From NCBI GenBank assembly GCA_963971405.1, contig OZ020487.1, positions 37,545,039-37,609,038 of the forward strand: a stretch of DNA of 64,000 bases, written 5' to 3'. How positions within the stretch are numbered: the first letter of the stretch is position 1; each line of letters starts with the position of its first letter. Positions 10,666-22,170 of the stretch are shown piece after piece. The notes beneath the pieces were generated by a model. It saw only the letters and a list, made by a program, of their open reading frames with translations, was not told where the DNA came from and ran no database searches. The stretch comes from Psococerastis gibbosa (taxonomy: Eukaryota > Arthropoda > Insecta > Psocodea > Psocidae). The position numbers were made by a program, and so were the translations under genes.

Positions 10666-11494
10666 TGCTTTCCAATTTATTAAAATTAGTAGATAAAGAA
10701 AATAAGTAAATTCATGGTAAATAATTTTCCTATGGTTAAATTTCCGATATCTCGGGGGGGGGGGGGGGGTTGTCCACCTGACGTCACTGGAGGTGAGGTA
10801 AATTCTAGATAAGTCAGACCAATAATACATTACCACCCAGCAATACTAGCAGGGCACCAATGCATTTGAGCGTGAATTTTCTATCATTAAAAAAAAAAAA
10901 AAAAAAAAAACATTTTTTTGTACAAAACCAAATACTTTTCTGGGAAAGCAACCTGTCCGGTTTCGTTACACAATTTAACACCTAAAACATACCTGAAAGT
11001 AGAAATCATCGATAGAAAGGTTTCGCAGAAAAATTGTTTTTTAGTCATTTTTCATGAAAATTCAGTTATTTTTATTTTTTTACCCCCTGAAGCAAACTAT
11101 CAAGGGGCAAGCGACCCCCCGCATTTTATCAACATTAATAACAACTACAATATATGTGAATTTAAAAGACATCGTTGGAGCCGTTTTTGAGAAATAAATT
11201 TTTTTGACGTTTTTTTGGAGTTTTTTGAGAATGAAACCCCCCCCCCCCCCAAATTGAGTTAGCCCCAAATAAAAAAAAATTGTTCCGAGGTATGATTTTT
11301 GTAAACCTACATGCCGAATTTCTTCAAAATCGACCGAGTAGTTTGCCCGGATAACGAAGCAGAGACAGACATTTCGTAAAAACCACTTTTTGGGGTTCCT
11401 GGGACCTTAAAACGTGTAAATCCGTTGAAATCTCGGAATCGAAAATTTCGACCGTCACAAAGCTTTCCTTATACTACGTATAAATTGGAAAGCA
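10666..11494. mobile_element. TGCTTTCC element, copy 2
   Basis: Starts TGCTTTCCAATTTAT and ends ATAAATTGGAAAGCA, as in copy 1 at 1791-2583, with the same internal poly(G), poly(A) and poly(C) tracts in different lengths. Homology to copy 1 also includes about 28 bases before the TIR. Confidence 0.8.
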
Positions 11495-11590
11495 AAAATA
11501 TATAAGCTACAATATAACTAATAATATAATTACTGAAGGAAACGACATGCTTTTTAGAATGTTAGCTCTGTAGGCTGGAGAAATAAAGCC

Positions 11591-11980
11591 TAAGGCGCCC
11601 ATTCCACCGACCGGCTAGGGCTATTTACAAAAACAGTGACGTGGTAGCAGACATTCAAGACTTAGGCGGGGTTTCCACCGACCTCGCATTGCAGAATTGA
11701 CGGAAATGTTTATTTCCCTCTATGCCATAGTTAAAATTGATCAATGATTGTACAGTAAAATCACAATCAAACAAACTAAAATTAAAAAATGGCGTCATGG
11801 GATATGTTAAGTACAAACATTTTAATATATTTCTATAAAAAGAAAAATTCTAATTGCCGTCAATGTCATTTTCATTCTGCAATGCGAGGTCGGTGGAAAC
11901 GCCAGCTAAGTCTTGAATGTCTGCTACCACGTCACCGTTTTTGTAAATAGCCCTAGCCGGTCGGTGGAATGGGCGCCTTA
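11591..11980. mobile_element. Composite foldback MITE, copy a
   Basis: TAAGGCGCCCATTCCACCGA at the left is mirrored by the right end GGAATGGGCGCCTTA. Inside the outer arm (with GACGTGGTAGCAGACATTC) lies a second terminus-like motif GGCGGGGTTTCCACCGACC, mirrored on the other side. The element therefore looks like one MITE inside another. The centre holds AAAATGGCGTCATGGG. Copies b-e are at 42823, 44617, 45956 and 48023. No coding capacity; the target duplication may be TA or TTA. Confidence 0.85.
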
Positions 11981-13514
11981 GCTGCTTCTTCAAAACCCCT
12001 AATGAACAGAAACCTTGTAGTTCATTGCGCAATTTAAATGATGTGGCAATTTGGAATGGTACTATATAGTACATCTAAGCTCATTATATCCGTATGAATT
12101 AAATGCTAAAGGTTCAATGAGATGATTTGTGAATCGTATTATTCCTTCGATTTCGATCAATACCTGGATGTTCAATTATATGTCTATTATGGTTATTATC
12201 ATCATTGAAACAGAGAATAGTCAGAATGAGAATGGGCGGGGCAGTCTGAGCCAGAGCAATGAGGTTCTGTAGGGACAGTTTTGGTCACCAGGTTCGCTGA
12301 CGACAAACGATATCCATATTATTCAAAATGGCCGCCGTTTGCTTGTGAAAACTAAGCTCTTAACATCTAATTAATTCTTTTAATATTTTTTATAATATTT
12401 TTACTATGCCTGGACCTTATTTCGCTGCATATAATTGAATATATATATTCTCCATGATCTATAGAAAAATATCACTTTAAAATAATACGTAATTAAAAAT
12501 CATTTTAAAATAGTATTGAGGCTTATGGAAAAATCAACGCTTTGATATCATTGCAACTGGTGCTGCCATCTACAAAATGACGTCACAAATGAACTTCATA
12601 GGGCAATGACGGTCCATGTTAACATTAAAACTCATGGATAAAGTCAATTATTAACACTATTATTATATGTTGGTCCCCACGATCCCATAGTGAAGATGGG
12701 CGGCGTCAATAAAAAAAAACTGAAGAAGTGTCTGTTGCGAGGCACAGGCGCGGGTCAAGGCCATCAGGAGCCAGAACGCAGAAGATAGAAGAAGACAGAA
12801 TGTGTAGAAGAAGGCCAGAGGTAACGAGGCGAGGAGAGGTGGTCGACAGACCGGAACTAGATGACCACATAAAGTCGGGACACGGAGTGGTACGCTGGGC
12901 ACGGACCATACAGTATATGGAAATACAATAGTAGCACAGGCAGACCACACACACCACACATTTGGCTGCATTTTGTCTAACTCCAGTTCGATAAAAAAGA
13001 TGCAGAGGACAGACAGACTTTGTTAAAATGAGGACTCTTTGCAGTCCAGTTCGATTAAAAGATATAGAGAGCAGACTTTGTTAGAATGAGGACGGATCGT
13101 TAGTAGGACTCCTTGCAGGACTGCTAATGGTCTGCTAATGGAGGCCTAGTACGCAGGTTTAAAATCTTTTATTTACTTATATCTTTTATTAAGCCCTTAG
13201 GTACCGCAATTTTATAATTGAGAGTTAGTACGAGTATACCATACACCACTGGCATCGCCAGGCATAATGCCCAAAAGATTAGAATGGACAGCTTAATCTC
13301 CAATATAATACTACACAATGATAATAACATGGTATGTCCTATGCAATTGATGCATTTTTTCAATAATTTCTTCAAAACCAACCAACCAACCAACCGAACT
13401 TGGTTTGCATGTTCCAAGCAGCAGCAAAGTTGGTAGTCTGCAATCTGCATAGTGTTGGCAGGGGAGCATGGTGACTGCCTGCACTGTGACTACTCGTACT
13501 AGTGTAGTCAGTCT
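11981..13514. other. No gene recognised; short direct repeat
   Basis: 12976-13033 and 13048-13093 are imperfect direct repeats sharing CAGTTCGAT and CAGACTTTGTTA. 12663-12971 has overlapping frames on three readings, so none is trusted. A CCAA microsatellite lies at 13378-13396. Confidence 0.4.
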
Positions 13515-13519
13515 ACGTG

Positions 13520-13725
13520 CGTGTCAAGTCCTGGTCCCCTCCGAATTAACGGTGTGACTTTACTATGTTCCCAAAGTTGTTTGGAATTCACTATAATCAG
13601 GAGATCCTCCCTGTCAGTCAACTCCTCTTCTCCTGAAGGTAAAGGAGTCTGTCCTTAAGGTGCCTCAAGTTCATAAACAGACTCGCCTTCAACCCTCCGC
13701 CAGGCTGACAAGGTCACTTAAAGCA
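13520..13725 (+). repeat. Interspersed repeat D, copy 1
   Basis: Matches 17195-17385 in the opposite orientation over about 190 bases: GTGTGACTTTACTATGTTCC, ATAATCAGGAG, CTGTCAGTCAACTCC, GCCTCAAGTT and GCCAGGCTGACA are shared. Its nature is unknown. Confidence 0.7.
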
Positions 13726-13844
13726 GAAATACTTAAGCGTTAGAAAAAAAATTAAACAAACAATGCTCCCTTGCATGGCGGTGCCTTAACGAGACTGCAA
13801 GGGATCGTGGCAATACCATCAGTTAACCATTTTCCATATTGGTG

Positions 13845-14150
13845 ACATACCGGCGAGGTCGAGTTGTTGGAGAGCTTGCATTTCAATGGGTAGAACGGTA
13901 GTTCGAATCCTCAATAACTCAATAAATCTGAGTAGAATACACGAGCAACGAGTGAATCGTCCAGAAATCATCAAACCAGGATTAAGCCTGATGATGGGAG
14001 TAGCACCCAGTCTCGAGACTTCCCTTCCTTCCCTGACAATTGGCTCCACTGGCCACCCTAATTGTTCGATGACTGTGAGGTCCCGGCCTCTAATGACTAT
14101 TTAAGCTGCGGGCAAAGTAAGTCCAACTAACCCTTTGTTAAAAGCTTTCC
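13845..14150 (+). mobile_element. SINE-B copy 1 (tRNA-like head)
   Basis: A head with GTTGGAGAGCTTGCATTTCA and the B box-like GTTCGAATCC (13902-13911) resembles the D and T arms of a tRNA. The body contains GGATTAAGCCTGATG and GGGAGTAGCAC, and the end has GTAAGTCCAACTAACCCT. An inverted copy is at 14578-14890. Confidence 0.65.
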
Positions 14151-14577
14151 ATATAGGCCTATTACTTATAAATACGAACGTATGAATGAATGAATAATTT
14201 GTTTTCAATCTCTACAAGTACAATATAAAAAAGAACAGTTTTGCTTCATGGGCTAGGCCCGTTTTAGGGGGAAAATTTTAATTTATGCAAGATTTAAAGC
14301 ACCTTAACTTTATTGTGTACTTTATTGTGTACAATAGCAATAATATTACAGCATTGCCATTAACCTTTACCAATAGATTAGTCACATTGGCCTAACTTTA
14401 GAAGAACAAGCAGTAGGCGCCAAGTTGGTGGGAACGGCTCATGTCGGAGGCTTGTGTGGGAGTTGGCGGGCCGTTACTCCCATCGTAGCTTCTCATACTA
14501 CTGCAATGCTGCATATTCAATTACACACACATTCCCTACAGATAAAACACTGATTGAGGTTGAAACAGTCCTACAGC

Positions 14578-14890
14578 TTTTTAACATAGGGTTAGTTGGA
14601 CTTACTTTGCCTGCTGGGTTAATAGTCATTAGAGGCATGGGCCTCATAGTCATCGAACAATTAGGGTGGAGGCATTGTCAGGGCAAGAGGGCTACGTTTC
14701 GGGAGTGCGTGCTACTCCCAACATCAGGCTTAGTCCTGAGGAGGACTGATGGTTTAGTCTTGATAAGAAATAATGGTTTCTGGACTCATTGCTCTGAATT
14801 ATTAAGTAAATCCGATCCTCTTGAGAATTCGAACTACCGTTATCCCGATTGAAATGCAAGCTCTCTAACCAACGTCCTACGGCTAGTACC
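14578..14890 (-). mobile_element. SINE-B copy 2 (inverted)
   Basis: Minus-strand match to 13845-14150. The head reads GGTTAGAGAGCTTGCATTTC then GTAGTTCGAATTC, a better D-arm match (GGTTAGAG). The two copies face each other about 430 bases apart. Confidence 0.65.
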
Positions 14891-15552
14891 ACATTTTATC
14901 TCGAAAAATAAGCGTTCTGGAAGTAATAAAGCTTTCAAAAGGTTACACTGGTAACAGGGAACATACGGCAAAACTTGCTGGTCCTATCGCTCATAATGTA
15001 AACTAGTCTTAACTTGCAGTCTGCTGTAGTATATATTGTAGTATACTCGTAAACTGTACCTACAATAAAAGTACCATAGGGTAAGGGCTGGTAGGGAAAC
15101 AGCGGTAATTAGGTACTCATGGTCAGTGGCGGATTCAGCTTTTCATTTAAGGGGGTCATGGCTGAAATTACGCCCTCTGCTAACAAAGTTACACCGGTCT
15201 ACGGTAGTCCATCTTTTTTTACGTTTTTTTGATAATTCAATAATTATTATTTTTAATAAATATTTCATAACCCTGTGACCACCTGCCGATGGCAATGGCC
15301 AGGCACAAAATTGAAATACAATATATTCGTCCCGATGAGCGAAGTCCACCTAATTTTACTGTAACTGTGCAGTACTTATTTAATATTTATTTATAGACTT
15401 ACCCTGCTGGAGATGTCTGTGTAGAGAAAGGGGAGGTCCTCTGGGTGGTAGTGGGGGTCGCTCACTCATTACTTCCATTTGTACAGCCTGAAAAACACAC
15501 AACAGCTTAGTTACAACACCATATAGGATTTTAATATATTTTCCCCATATAA
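14891..15552. other. No gene recognised
   Basis: 15124-15140 (CAGTGGCGGATTCAG) is a typical hAT-like MITE terminus, but the partner end was not found. Otherwise nothing recognised. Confidence 0.3.
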
Positions 15553-15668
15553 ATAATGATTTTTTGTTGTATTACCGTACTGAGCGCAACCCTGAGGAGT
15601 TAGGGCTATAAAACCCCCTCTTACACTCAACTAGGATGGCCCGGGACTTCCTGCTTTCCTGCACTCCG
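15553..15668 (-). mobile_element. SINE-A copy 3, truncated by a MITE
   Basis: Minus-strand SINE-A body from the T-rich tail to ...GCACTCCGAAG, where the MITE at 15669 begins. The head is missing. Confidence 0.7.
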
Positions 15669-16172
15669 AAGGCGGGTATTCCACTGGTCAATTTTACTTC
15701 AAATTTGATTTTAGATTTTTGTTTTACTCTATGACATTCTCCTTTTAAATTTCCTCATGTTAAAATTGATCAATGATCATATAGTAAAATCACGCTTTGC
15801 TAACAATATTGACGATGCCTAAAACTAAGACGACATGCCTAGGCGGTTGGCTTAGTTAAGACTGGTGGAAATACTGAAATAACAAACTAAAATTAAGCAA
15901 TGGCGTCGTCTAGAGATGATAAATAATTTAAAGTAAGTTCTTGAGAACGAACGAATTATTTCGTAGTTTAAATCATAAAATTTCTTGTAGATTATAAAAT
16001 TAAAAGAAAGACGGCGGGCAAACTTACAAATTTGGAAAAAATTAAAAACAAAAATGATTGTTGAAAACAAGTGGAATGGGGACTATGGGGTGTAAAAATA
16101 AATGATGCAATTGATGAGTTTCCGTCAATGACAAAATCAAATTTGAAGTAAAATTGAGCAGTGGAATACCCG
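15669..16172. mobile_element. Foldback-type MITE of the GGCG-ATTCCAC group, copy i
   Basis: GGCGGGTATTCCACTGGTCA at the left is mirrored by a right end with CAGTGGAATACCCG (16159-16172). Inner arms match over AATTTTACTTCAAATTTG. The centre shares a GTTAAAATTGATCAATGATC segment with the composite MITEs. It lies exactly at the break of a SINE-A copy, so it probably inserted there. Confidence 0.75.
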
Positions 16173-16329
16173 TTGAAGCATACATATGTACATATGTAAA
16201 TGTTAGTTTGGGCATGTTGGTGACCACAACATCCCAAATAGAGCAGTGGTCATGAGGGAGTATCCTCTACTGTTCTCAGGCCTAAACCCTTATTGGGCTG
16301 TCGTGTCACTGTTTTATATATATATATAT

Positions 16330-16745
16330 TAGTATAAGGAAAGCTTTGTGACGGTCGAATTTCGAGATTCCAACGGATTTACAAGTTTTTAGGTCCCAGG
16401 AACCAAAAAAAGTGGTTTTTACGAAATGTCTGGCTGTTGGTCTGTAACTCGATTTGGGGCCAAACTAAAATGAAATTCGGCATGTAGGTTCACAAAAAAA
16501 ACATTAAATTCACATATATACAGTATGTATATTGAGGTAGCTACTTATAAATATACGGTACCTAGATAAACAAACCGCATTGTGTCGCATCTCGTAGAGC
16601 GTATAAAAATAAATTAAAAACTCAATTTTCATTAAAAATGACTAAATAAAACATTTCCTGAAGAACTTTTTAACTTCAGTTATGTTTTAGGTGCTAAATA
16701 GAGTAACAAAACAAACAAGGTTCTTTCAAAAACAAGGTTTGGGTT
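16330..16745 (-). mobile_element. TGCTTTCC element, copy 3 (degenerate, inverted)
   Basis: Starts AGTATAAGGAAAGCTTTGTG, the reverse complement of the 3' end of copies 1 and 2. It keeps AATTCGGCATGTAGGTTCAC and, near its far end, a decayed GGTGCTAAATAGAGTAAC segment. It has lost its outer TIR. Confidence 0.65.
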
Positions 16746-17194
16746 TTGAAAGAAAAATTATTTTTTGAATATATGGATAATCCGAGCCCCAGTGCATTGC
16801 ATGTCATACCATTATTAATGTGTAGTATTATTTGCAGGTATACATATATAATTGAACTGTCCATTCTATGCTATTGTCCCATCCATCAAACCAGTGCTTT
16901 AACATCTATAGGCAGCCGATTTTTAACCACAGAACAATTAAAAAACTACCTTCCCCCCCCCCCGTTCCCCCGACCGTAGCCTCTGGGGAAATGCAAGTAG
17001 TATTACTAGCATTGTTGCAATAGAGGTTAAGAGATTTACCATAAAAGGTTGAGACTGCAACGCTTTCGCCTAAATAAGTCATGCAAGCACCTATCAAGAA
17101 ACCCCATATTTTGCTTATATTTTTCAACAACCAAAAATCTCGAACGAAAAATATGGTTAGTTTCCAACGCCTGCTTTCAGCATTTCTGCTTTAA
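16746..17194. other. No gene recognised
   Basis: A poly(C) run lies at about 16951. The 77-codon frame at 16746-16979 overlaps an opposite-strand frame and the poly(C) tract, so it is not credible. Confidence 0.3.
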
Positions 17195-17385
17195 GCAACC
17201 CTGTCAGGCTGGCGGGGGGAGTGAGTCTGTTTATTAACTTGAGGCACCCTAAGGGCAAACTCGTTCACCTCGGGGGAAGGGGAGTTGACTGACAGGGTGG
17301 ACCTCCTGATTATAGTGGAATCCGAACCACTTGGGGAACATAGTAAAGTCACACGACTAAATCGGAGGTGACCTTTTAGACCTTT
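17195..17385 (-). repeat. Interspersed repeat D, copy 2 (inverted)
   Basis: Reverse-complement match to 13520-13725, including GAGTTGACTGACAG and GGAACATAGTAAAGTCACAC. It creates a ~3.5 kb-spaced inverted pair. Confidence 0.7.
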
Positions 17386-17799
17386 ATTAGGCCTGACGAG
17401 TATAGTTAATGCCTTAATGGATTTAATTTTTACTGTGCTCACTTGGCTTAGCGTTGGCTGCTGCATATTGTTGTTCTTAGTCTGCATTTTCTTCTGATTT
17501 TCATTTGACCGGCGACCATTGCTTTCCCAATTGTTCGCCAGAGAAAAATCACTGGAACCAAAATTAATAAATGTAAAGTTTCATTAACTGTAGACTTCTA
17601 GTACTCTAGGGTACTATGTAGGCAGTATAGTTTTTTTTTTTTTTTTTTTTTTTTTTTAAGTTACCCAACCACAAAGTATATTATGCAGCTTACTTAACCT
17701 GGCTACAGATATTGTCAACTTTCATGCAGTTCTTCATTCTTCATTGATTAACGTAATAAAATTATTATGTGCCCATATAAATCGACTTCGATGGCCAGG
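17386..17799. other. No gene; long poly(T)
   Basis: A poly(T) run of about 26 bases at 17632-17657 may be the tail of an inverted retroposon, but nothing recognisable follows it. Confidence 0.3.
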
Positions 17800-17950
17800 T
17801 GGTAACGTGCTTGCACTTATGTGAGTCTGTACACGCCATGCGATCGGAGACATGTCGTAGCTCAACACAGGTACTAACCTACAGAGGCGACTGAAGAGGT
17901 CAATCGGATACATTCATTAAATTGTTTGTATGCGATTAATCTTTTTTTAA
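17800..17950 (+). repeat. Interspersed repeat C, copy 2
   Basis: Shares GCGATCGGAGAC and TCGGATACATTCATTAAATT with 8220-8405. The left end GGCCAGGTGGTAACGTGCTT looks like a tRNA-type A-box region. Confidence 0.6.
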
Positions 17951-17995
17951 AAAAAATATATATATATACGCCACCCAGCTATTTGTAAATTATTT

Positions 17996-18068
17996 AATAA
18001 AGGGTTAGTTGGACTTACATTACAAACCAACATGCAAGATATTATGTAAGTCCAACTAACCCTTTGTT
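17996..18068. repeat. Short inverted repeat made of two SINE-B ends
   Basis: AAAGGGTTAGTTGGACTTAC is mirrored by GTAAGTCCAACTAACCCTTT with a short loop. The arm is the terminal motif of SINE-B. Confidence 0.75.
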
Positions 18069-19703
18069 AAATTAGTACCTATCACACCATTGTCATTAAT
18101 CTTTACCAATAGATTATTTATAAATTGTTACGTGGATGTTTCTTTGCTCATTTTAAGTCTGCTGCACTTGCTCGATGACAAAAATACGGGCACGCGGCCA
18201 TAAACAGTTGAGAGTATAATTTCCCATAGTCGGCTGCCACGCTTCAAAATTACTTTATTCCTGCCCCACCCCCTCCCCCATCATTTTCTGTAATCTGGAA
18301 CTCTCGTCGTGTACCTTTATCAGCTAAATGAATTAGGCATTGAATGAAGCCGGAGCCTCCGGAGGTCTTAAAAAAGTGGAGGAACACTCACCGAATCCGT
18401 TAAAATTACAATTTCAGATGTTAATAGTTGGAACAACAGGTGCACAAAAACGCAGAATATACAGGTTGAATATGGAACAGCACAGCACATACACTCCGCT
18501 ACAGCATGAAACGGAACACCGAACACTGAGGGCCGCGAGCTGACTCACCAAGCACCAACTGTGCACGGTTGGGCCACCAAGTGTAACCAGGCCTGGGCCC
18601 CGGCGGCCCGGCCCCTGGGGTAGCGCAGACCACCATAATAACAGGGGTGAGTGTGCCCAGGGGTGGCCAAAACCCCGGCCAAAGCTGTGGAATGCCAGGA
18701 ATTCTCCAAAATAAGGCGGGTTGCTCCTAAGCTTGGGTGTCCCCGACCATCCTGGATAAATGAGCAGAACATTCGAGAGAACTTAATGTAATTATTTCTC
18801 TAAGCGGTACCGGTGGGGAGGTTTCAGCTCTACTTTTTTCAAATACCGTATACAGCATTGGAATTCAGGCTTTCAAGCTGTGTTATGCCTGGAACTCCCC
18901 GAAATAAGTCGGGTTGCTCCTCTATTCTTGTAATTTAATTATTGCTTTTGACAATCGCCATTTAGGAATGTTTAAGTGGTTTGCCGTTCTAAGGATTCAA
19001 ATGTTTTTCCTGTCCCTATACGGGGCACCACTAAACTGTACGTCTTGTTCCAACACACGGCCAAACTAATATACAGCATACTGTACTCTGCATTCAGTAT
19101 AGCCCAATGCGTAATGCTTGATTAGCTGCTAGAATACACAGCGCTAGTCAGCTAGTGGCGCAGCCCACCCTATAATCGTACATGCATAATTATCTGGAAA
19201 GAAAGCGTTGTTTAGCAGCCCTAGCAACAACGCAAAAAATATACATACAGTATATATATATAAATAAATAAAATAAATAAATAAATATATATATCGGGGA
19301 GTAAGTGTAAATTGTCCTAAATAAACCCCAATGAATATAAATTGATTTGGTACCGTACCGAGTACCGAATACTCTAATAACTACGGAGAAGAATTAAAAT
19401 ATGAAATAAAAAATTTGTATACGGTTGCCATCCCTGGCACGTTAAAATATATTCATGGCTAAATCAAAACATATTCCCATGCTACCCGCATTCTAAGATA
19501 AATAAATATTGCATCAAAAATGTATAGGCAACTGCGGACCATTGTATGATGTGTGGTGAACTTCCGGCAGCATGGCCTGGTGAAGAACGATGGAACCTGA
19601 TCCATCACTTCCATCATATGTCTTCTTTGTAGTGTTCTGAATTTTATTGGTACCTATCTGGGTGGAGGGGGGTGGGTTTGGTGCTATCTGCTATGGTGTA
19701 TGT
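18069..19703. other. No gene; GC-rich direct repeat
   Basis: 18678-18732 and 18874-18920 are direct repeats sharing AAATAAG-CGGGTTGCTCCT; the block 18545-18735 is GC-rich relative to its surroundings. 19240-19295 is a TA/TAAA low-complexity tract. No gene was recognised. Confidence 0.4.
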
Positions 19704-20197
19704 CAGAGGCGGACACAGCGACCGGCACTGCGGGCATTTGCCCCCACCCCCCTTTTTGGAAGGCAGTTATAATCTTTGCCTCTAAAATCCAAGGGTTAAA
19801 TGCACTCAAAATGCGTAAAACCCCACTGTTTCAGCCCTATTTAAAAAAAAAAATTCTCCCTCGTGCACAATTTTAGACATTTCCTGTAATATAGGAACCT
19901 TATTGCTCTGAAAATGCGTAAAACCCAAAAAATGTCAGATCTATTTTACAAAAAAATTTACCCAAGGGAGACCCCCGGGCCCCCCTTCATATCCTCCGAA
20001 CCCTCTGGCTCACTAAGGACACTAAGGTCATTAATGAATAAAAGCTGCGTACGTCCATGAGAATGGGTTTCCCCATTTTATGCACTTTTATGCAAATGGG
20101 TGGAGGGGCGCCAAATTATACACCGCCCCTTTCAAAAACCTATCGTTACGCTACTGACAAATGCCTCCCCCTTTTATGAGGTCTGGGACCGCCTCTG
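19704..20197. mobile_element. hAT-type MITE with 8-bp target duplication
   Basis: CAGAGGCGG at the left and CCGCCTCTG at the right are flanked by GTGTATGT on both sides (19696-19703 and 20198-20205), a perfect 8-bp duplication as hAT transposases make. The inside holds the gcgtaaaacccc and gggagacccccgggcccc motifs and a second terminus-like CGTTACGCTACTG (20143-20155), suggesting one hAT element within another. Confidence 0.88.
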
Positions 20198-20205
20198 GTG
20201 TATGT

Positions 20206-22170
20206 GCATCATAGTTTAAGTTATATAAAACTATTGTTGTATATAGGGCCTACTGTACTAATATAAATTGTGAACAAGCCATTGTATTATGATTAATCAG
20301 ATTTTAAGTAATTATTTACATCTTAATTATTTTTATACTAATATCGATCTGGTTGAATAGAGAAAAAACTAGACGTTAGTCTGTCTATATATATATTAGT
20401 AATTATATAAATAAAAAATAGCCTATATTATATTTCTATTAAATTATGCAATCAAGTTATCAACAAGTAGCTACCTACCTAATCTACAAGAAAGTATACT
20501 GCAAAATCGTCAAAATATCGTCAAAATAGGGGTGTTACAGAATATTGTTATAATTTACATTTGTGTAGGTATAAATTGGGCAGCAGCATACAGCCGTTGT
20601 GTAGGTTAGCATTGAGATGTCTATTTTTAAGAGCTGCGGATGACGAAATTATAGCCTTAATATGTGGCTTATAACGTCAGAAGAACCGTAAACAGTTTTG
20701 CAGAATAAATGGGTGAAATATAGGTACAATAATGTCCAACAGCATGTCCTTACCGTCCATAGTATATTTTCACTTATTGCCTAGCACAATAGCATATTCC
20801 ACAATGAACATTGAAAAATTGTGAATAGCCCTTACAGCTGTTAATGGTTCCGAATCACAGAATAATGGAAACAGCCATTGGAACAGTTTGACAGATAATA
20901 TATCTAAAGACCTGCAGTATATATACTGTACTTAGTACTTATAGTGTTGTTTGTATCGCGAAAAAGCTATAGGCTAGGACAATGTACCTAGTGCACACAG
21001 TCTTTACTGAAAAAAATTATATAAGAGAAGTTTTAGGTAACAGCATTAATAAGAGACAATTGGAGGGGGTAAGTGTAAACATAAAATATATTGTGAAATA
21101 TCAATCGTAGAGCCGTGTATGGCCGTGCTTAGGGGTCCAAGGGGTGCGGGCCCCCCCCCCCCAGAAATATTTTTTTTAATGTAAACCTGTATTGTTTTAA
21201 GAATTGGAATAAATTTATTTGAGTTTGAACACTGGATAGAATGGACTTTCATTAATAAATTTCGTTAAAAAAAATTTGGACCCCCCCCCCCCCGGTAGAG
21301 CTGTCAAAAAAATAACGACAAACTTAAGACTTTTTCTGAGCATTTTGATTTAGGATTTGTAGCCCCACAATAATTGTGGTCAATTAGTAATTTGTTTTTT
21401 ATTATTATTGAATTTGATTTGTTCGAAAAACTATTTTTGTGGTAGTCCCTAGGAAGGAGTTCCAGAACTGTGGCCAAATTGCTGTTAGTGAAGGCCACAT
21501 GTCACATATAGAAATGTAAAGGTGGATTTCTGATAATTTAACGGCTATTTTCGACAGTTCTACGATCCAAATTTATTGTAAAAATCTACCTACGAAAAAC
21601 CCATAGGCCTAGTGGACGCACTCCGATCTGCTCTTAAGCTATCCCTTTATATAATTATATATATATATTATATACATATTCTGTATATACCGTAGCTACT
21701 GACACTTGAATATAAACTTTCCTTTCATAACTGGACCGGACCGTGGTAATTTATTTGGTGTTAGCTAATTTGAAGTGTTATACCCAGACCTCAAACTCCA
21801 CAGATAGGCTAGAATTTAACATTTTACGTGAACTGCAGTAAGTAACCAATTTACAATAAAATCATACATAGTGTTACTAGTATTTAGTGCCATATTAAGA
21901 CATGCTCCGCATTTTCCTACATTAATCTAACTATTGTATCCTTCTTATTACTTGCTATATTTTGATGTTGATTTCGCATTTTCGTTGCAGAATGAGTACA
22001 ATAAAAGCCGAGGGCCCGAGAGATCACTAACACAGCCTACATTTTAGCGGAAAATGAGCTACACTAACAATTAATATTTCATTGGTTAAATATCTTATAT
22101 ATCATAGCACACCAGTTGCGGCATACGTACAGTGCATAGCCTGGTCAAAGTTGTTCAAGTGCATTAGGCT
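20206..22170. other. Upstream region of IR1, with two repeat remnants
   Basis: No ORF of note. 21113-21300 has two poly(C) runs (about 21151 and 21281) and looks like a MITE of the poly(C) class. 21484-21640 shares an ACATGTCACATAT-containing segment with 5548-5660. TATATAT-type sequence sits about 75 bases before the IR1 start codon (near 22096) and could be a TATA box, but nothing else supports this. Confidence 0.4.

Noticed and set aside
12663..12971. Protein-coding gene (102 codons, minus)
   Set aside because: Three overlapping frames of similar length share this GC-richer patch and none shows a domain or good context.
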